42,708 nucleotides of DNA from Flavobacteriaceae bacterium (GTDB taxonomy: Bacteria > Bacteroidota > Bacteroidia > Flavobacteriales > Flavobacteriaceae). Of the stretch, positions 39,688 to 42,708 are shown in pieces (the first letter of the stretch is position 1; each line of letters starts with the position of its first letter). The notes below the pieces were generated by a model that did no database searches, was not told the origin of the DNA, and was given only the letters and a program-made list of their open reading frames with translations. Position numbers and translations under genes: made by a program. The stretch is taken from positions 1-42,708 of the forward strand of contig JAQWJV010000012.1 of the NCBI GenBank assembly GCA_029248185.1. The letters are read 5' to 3'.

Positions 39688-41448
39688 GTGAATAGTAATT
39701 TAAATTATGGCATTATTGGAAATTGCAAATCTGCAGCCCTTATTAATGAGGACTCTTCAATAGATTGGCTCTGTCTTCCACAATTTGATTCAGCATCCGT
39801 ATTTGCTAAACTTCTAGATCGTAAAAAAGGAGGTCATTTTAGGATCAATAAAGGGGACTATAGCATCACACAGTCTTATCTAGAAAACACAAGCATCTTA
39901 AGGACTTTGTTTGAAAATAAAACATCTTCTTTTGAGGTTTTGGATTTCATGCCTCGCTATAAAAATGATACACAATCTTTCTATACCCCACGGGAAGTCA
40001 TTCGTTTGATCAAACCCATTAAAGGAATCCCTAAAATTTCTGTTGATTATCAACCCCGCCTAGAATATGCGGCTGCAGAAACAAAAACCTATGTAAAAGA
40101 TCAATTTATCGTAAGTGTATACGATCATGACAATTATGATTCGCTTTACCTGTACTCGAATCTAAATCCACAAGACATTTTATCGGGGACTTTGATGGAT
40201 TTAAAGAAAACCGCTTTTTTTTCTGTATCCTATAATGAAAAATTGAACTTGCCCAGCTTGGATCAATGCCTTTTAGATTTTGAACGAACCAAAGTCTACT
40301 GGTTGAATTGGTGTGATAAAACTCCTCATTACAATAATTATAATGCCGTTATCCACAGAAGCGCCATGACTTTGAAACTCCTGAGTTTTGATAAAACAGG
40401 CGCTATCCTTGCTGCTGCAACCACCTCGCTACCTGAATCTATCGGTGAAGTTCGTAATTGGGATTATCGCTTTTCTTGGATCCGAGACTCCTCCATGGTG
40501 ATTCGAGTAATTTCTAAACTCGGGCATCGTAAAATTGTAAAAGATTTTATTGATTACATCATTGACCTCGTCCCTGAAAAAGACGAGAAATTCCAAATTA
40601 TGTACGGAATTAACAAAGAAAAAGTACTTACTGAAAAAGTCTTAAATCATCTTAGTGGCTATGAAAATTCTGCCCCTGTACGCATTGGGAATGCAGCTTA
40701 TAAACAGAAGCAAAATGATATTTATGGAATTTTGATGGATGCCATTCATGTGGAACTATGCGAATTTCCTCTAGTTTATGAAAAGAAAGAAGAACTCTGG
40801 TCTATTGTAAAAAATATCGTTTGGATTGTAAAAAACAATTGGGAGCTTCCCGATAAAGGAATCTGGGAATTTCGTGACGAAGACAAACACTTTACTTTTT
40901 CAAAAGTCCTCTGTTGGGTGGCTATAGATCGAGCCATAAAAATTGCAGCCCTTTTAGGTAAAGAGAAACCCCTTTGGAAAGAAATTAGAAGCGCAATTAA
41001 GAATGATATTCACGACAAAGCTTGGAATAATAAAGTCGATTCATATACGCAATACTACGGTTCAGAGGCCCTAGATGCCTCTGTTTTATTGATGGAACAA
41101 TACGGTTTTATTGATGCTCATGAAGAACGTTTTGTAAAAACAGTTCACGCTGTAGAGCGAGAACTTTCATATGAAGGCTTGTTGTTCCGATATAAAAATA
41201 AAGATGACTTTGGAGCACCCACTTCCTCCTTTACAATTTGTACGTTTTGGTTTATCAATAGTCTCTATAAAATTGGAGAGATAGAAAAATCAAAAAAAAT
41301 GTTTGATCAGGTCTTAAAATACAGTAACCACCTGGGGCTATTCAGCGAAGATCTTGACTTTAAAACCAAACGTCTTTTAGGGAATTTCCCTCAAGCTTAT
41401 TCTCACCTAGCTTTAATTGATGTAGCACTCAATTTTAACGAAAAGTAA
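39688..41448 (+). CDS. Glycoside hydrolase family 15 protein (glucoamylase/trehalase-like)
   Basis: The 586-residue cytoplasmic protein (GTG start, MNSNLNYGIIGNCKSAAL) has the N-terminal beta domain (about 1-220) and the alpha/alpha barrel with SLPESIGEVRNWDYRFSWIRD, GIWEFRDEDKHFTFSKV (general acid Glu) and LGNFPQAYSHLALI. It would hydrolyse alpha-glucosides, trehalose being likely given the divergent otsAB gene. One oddity: in the usual EG.F..CSFW block that holds the catalytic base Glu, this protein reads TSSFTICTFW, with Thr512 at the Glu position. Activity or substrate may differ; some related groups share this form. Confidence 0.85.
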   Translation: MNSNLNYGIIGNCKSAALINEDSSIDWLCLPQFDSASVFAKLLDRKKGGHFRINKGDYSITQSYLENTSILRTLFENKTSSFEVLDFMPRYKNDTQSFYTPREVIRLIKPIKGIPKISVDYQPRLEYAAAETKTYVKDQFIVSVYDHDNYDSLYLYSNLNPQDILSGTLMDLKKTAFFSVSYNEKLNLPSLDQCLLDFERTKVYWLNWCDKTPHYNNYNAVIHRSAMTLKLLSFDKTGAILAAATTSLPESIGEVRNWDYRFSWIRDSSMVIRVISKLGHRKIVKDFIDYIIDLVPEKDEKFQIMYGINKEKVLTEKVLNHLSGYENSAPVRIGNAAYKQKQNDIYGILMDAIHVELCEFPLVYEKKEELWSIVKNIVWIVKNNWELPDKGIWEFRDEDKHFTFSKVLCWVAIDRAIKIAALLGKEKPLWKEIRSAIKNDIHDKAWNNKVDSYTQYYGSEALDASVLLMEQYGFIDAHEERFVKTVHAVERELSYEGLLFRYKNKDDFGAPTSSFTICTFWFINSLYKIGEIEKSKKMFDQVLKYSNHLGLFSEDLDFKTKRLLGNFPQAYSHLALIDVALNFNEK

Positions 41449-41503
41449 ACGCCCCCTTTTTTAATGTTTCCGACACCACGTTAGAACCCCTTTTAAACTA
41501 GTC

Positions 41504-41535
41504 TTGGAATTAATTAAAAAAATAAACTAGCTTTA
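41504..41535 (+). promoter_or_regulatory. Promoter of the metalloprotease gene
   Basis: TTGG at 41504-41507, 20-base spacer, TAGCTTTA at 41528-41535, followed by ATG at 41559. It fits the -33/-7 Bacteroidota pattern with one mismatch in each box. Confidence 0.5.
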
Positions 41536-41558
41536 CAAGACTTAAAAAAACCCACATA

Positions 41559-42708
41559 ATGAAAAAACTACTACTACTAGTTCTTTTTATATCTGTAAAT
41601 TTTGTTGTTGCTCAAAAAAAAGAAGATAAAAATACTGAGAAGAAAGACAAAAAAACCATTGCTGAATTAACCCAATCCAGCAAAAAAATTGAAGGCCTTT
41701 TCACCCTCTATCAAGACACGATCACTGGAGGAGTTAAGATGGTTTTAAAAGAAAGCCAGCTTTACAAAGACTTTATTTATTTTTCACAAATCGCCGATGG
41801 AGTCACTGAAGCAGGGAGCTTCAGAGGTGCTTACCGCCGGTCTACAATCATCAATATTAAAAAGTATTTTAATAAAATTGAAATTGTCGCTCCAAATACG
41901 AATTTCTACTTTGATCCTGAAAATCCCCTATCCAAATCACAAGGTGCAAATACTTCAGATGCAGTACTTTCAAGCAATAAAATTTTAGTCCATGATAAAG
42001 AAAAAGCACTTTATTTAATTGATGCAACTGGTCTTTTTCTTTCGGAAACTTTAACCCGTATTAAATCGCCCAAAAGACCTGGAGCTTCACCTTCTGCTTT
42101 TAGTTTAGGAAGTTTTGATGAGGGCAAATCAAAAATTGAATCCATAAAAAACTATCCTGAAAATACAAATATCAAAACAGAATATGTATACAAAAACCCT
42201 ACTGTACTTAATGGGGGTTCTGAGGCCATTCAGGATGGAAGAAATGTTTCAATTAAAGTATTCCACTCTTTTTTAAGCATGCCTGAAGCAGGGTATACAA
42301 TTCAGTATGATGACCCAAGAGTGGGTTATTTTACAACCCAAGTTAATGATATGACCGCTAAAGAAACCACAAATTATAGAGATTTGGTTCATCGCTGGCG
42401 ATTGATCAAAAAGGACGCCAACCTTGCTGTATCTGAACCTATAAAACCGATCACTTGGTGGATCGAAAACAGTACCCCTTTGGAATGGAGAGAAACCATT
42501 AAAGAAGGTGTTCTCGCTTGGAATGAAGCCTTTGAGAAAGCTGGGTTTAAAAATGCGATGGAAGTAAAAATACAAGCTGATGACGCAGAATGGGATGCAG
42601 GAGATATTCGATATAATGTAATGCGGTGGACCTCATCGCCCAAACCTCCTTTTGGAGGATATGGACCCAGTATGACCAATCCGCGTACAGGCGAAATCAT
42701 CGGAGCCG
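41559..42708 (+). CDS. Zinc-dependent metalloprotease (DUF5117/DUF4953 type), 3' end cut by window edge
   Basis: The frame from ATG 41559 is open to the last base, about 383 residues. The N-terminus MKKLLLLVLFISVNFVVAQ is a signal peptide, followed by a Lys/Glu/Asp-rich linker, then EGLFTLYQD and FSQIADGVTEAGSFRGAYR of DUF5117-like proteins, and VHRWRLIKKD, ITWWIENSTPLEWR, WNEAFEKAGF and DIRYNVMRW, which precede the HExxH site in this family. The zinc motif itself lies beyond the window. These large exported proteases are common in Bacteroidota and are presumed to degrade proteins at the periphery of the cell. Confidence 0.88.
   Translation, partial: MKKLLLLVLFISVNFVVAQKKEDKNTEKKDKKTIAELTQSSKKIEGLFTLYQDTITGGVKMVLKESQLYKDFIYFSQIADGVTEAGSFRGAYRRSTIINIKKYFNKIEIVAPNTNFYFDPENPLSKSQGANTSDAVLSSNKILVHDKEKALYLIDATGLFLSETLTRIKSPKRPGASPSAFSLGSFDEGKSKIESIKNYPENTNIKTEYVYKNPTVLNGGSEAIQDGRNVSIKVFHSFLSMPEAGYTIQYDDPRVGYFTTQVNDMTAKETTNYRDLVHRWRLIKKDANLAVSEPIKPITWWIENSTPLEWRETIKEGVLAWNEAFEKAGFKNAMEVKIQADDAEWDAGDIRYNVMRWTSSPKPPFGGYGPSMTNPRTGEIIGA

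Noticed and set aside
1-42708. CRISPR arrays, tRNA or rRNA genes, integrases, transposases and attachment sites.
   Set aside because: No regularly spaced direct repeats, cloverleaf-like genes or mobile-element proteins were seen on either strand.

Overview
The window reads as a chromosome segment of a marine-type member of the Bacteroidota, most likely Flavobacteriia. The DNA is AT-rich. The -7 boxes upstream of many genes follow the Bacteroidota pattern TAnnTTTG/TAnnTTTA, usually 10-25 bases before the start codon, and no strong Shine-Dalgarno sites stand out. Protein families typical of the group are present: exported lipoproteins, a TonB-dependent receptor, GH16 and GH32 glycosidases, M14/M19/M20/M81 peptidases, an ABA4-like membrane protein and a fused OtsA-OtsB. 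I see no tRNA, rRNA, CRISPR array, integrase or insertion sequence.

Layout. 1-4.2 kb: an AT-rich O-antigen ligase gene running off the left edge, then a large lipoprotein-anchored surface protein gene split by one in-frame TAA and preceded by a near-perfect sigma-54 promoter. 4.7-10.5 kb: M19 dipeptidase, PBP4-type carboxypeptidase, TonB receptor, pirin and two small proteins. 10.5-17.8 kb: GH16 beta-glucanase, CNT nucleoside transporter, sodium:solute symporter, an exported hypothetical protein, a Tat-exported HisC-like aminotransferase and an AGCS amino-acid transporter. 17.8-24.5 kb: an M20 amidohydrolase broken by a TAA, a 58-residue membrane protein, OsmC, ABA4-like protein, YkuK-like RNase H fold protein, CAP lipoprotein, GhrA-type dehydrogenase and a DgcN/DgcA-like pair. 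24.6-27.5 kb: GH32 fructanase plus MFS sugar porter. 27.6-34.1 kb: M81 protein, a penicillin-acylase gene with two homopolymer frameshifts and an M14 carboxypeptidase. 34.2-36.9 kb: porin, FMN-binding protein, His-bearing membrane protein and DCC protein in one operon behind twin operators. 37-41.4 kb: MORN-repeat protein, trehalose synthase/phosphatase and GH15 enzyme. 41.6 kb to the end: start of a zinc metalloprotease gene.

How it fits together. Much of 4.7-34 kb looks devoted to scavenging peptides, modified or D-amino acids and cell-wall fragments (M19, PBP4, M20, epimerase/DgcN, M81, acylase, M14, AGCS), with smaller modules for laminarin-type glucan, fructan, nucleosides and trehalose. 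The most distinctive module is the porin-FMN_bind-membrane-DCC operon, which I read as a candidate extracytoplasmic electron-transfer (possibly metal-reduction) system under a metalloregulator-like repressor.

Two features of the window as a whole stand out. First, nine of ten convergent gene pairs end within 16 bases of each other or overlap, so there is almost no room for terminators. Second, three genes for exported proteins are interrupted (two nonsense codons, two homopolymer frameshifts), which is either real decay or assembly error and needs read-level checking.
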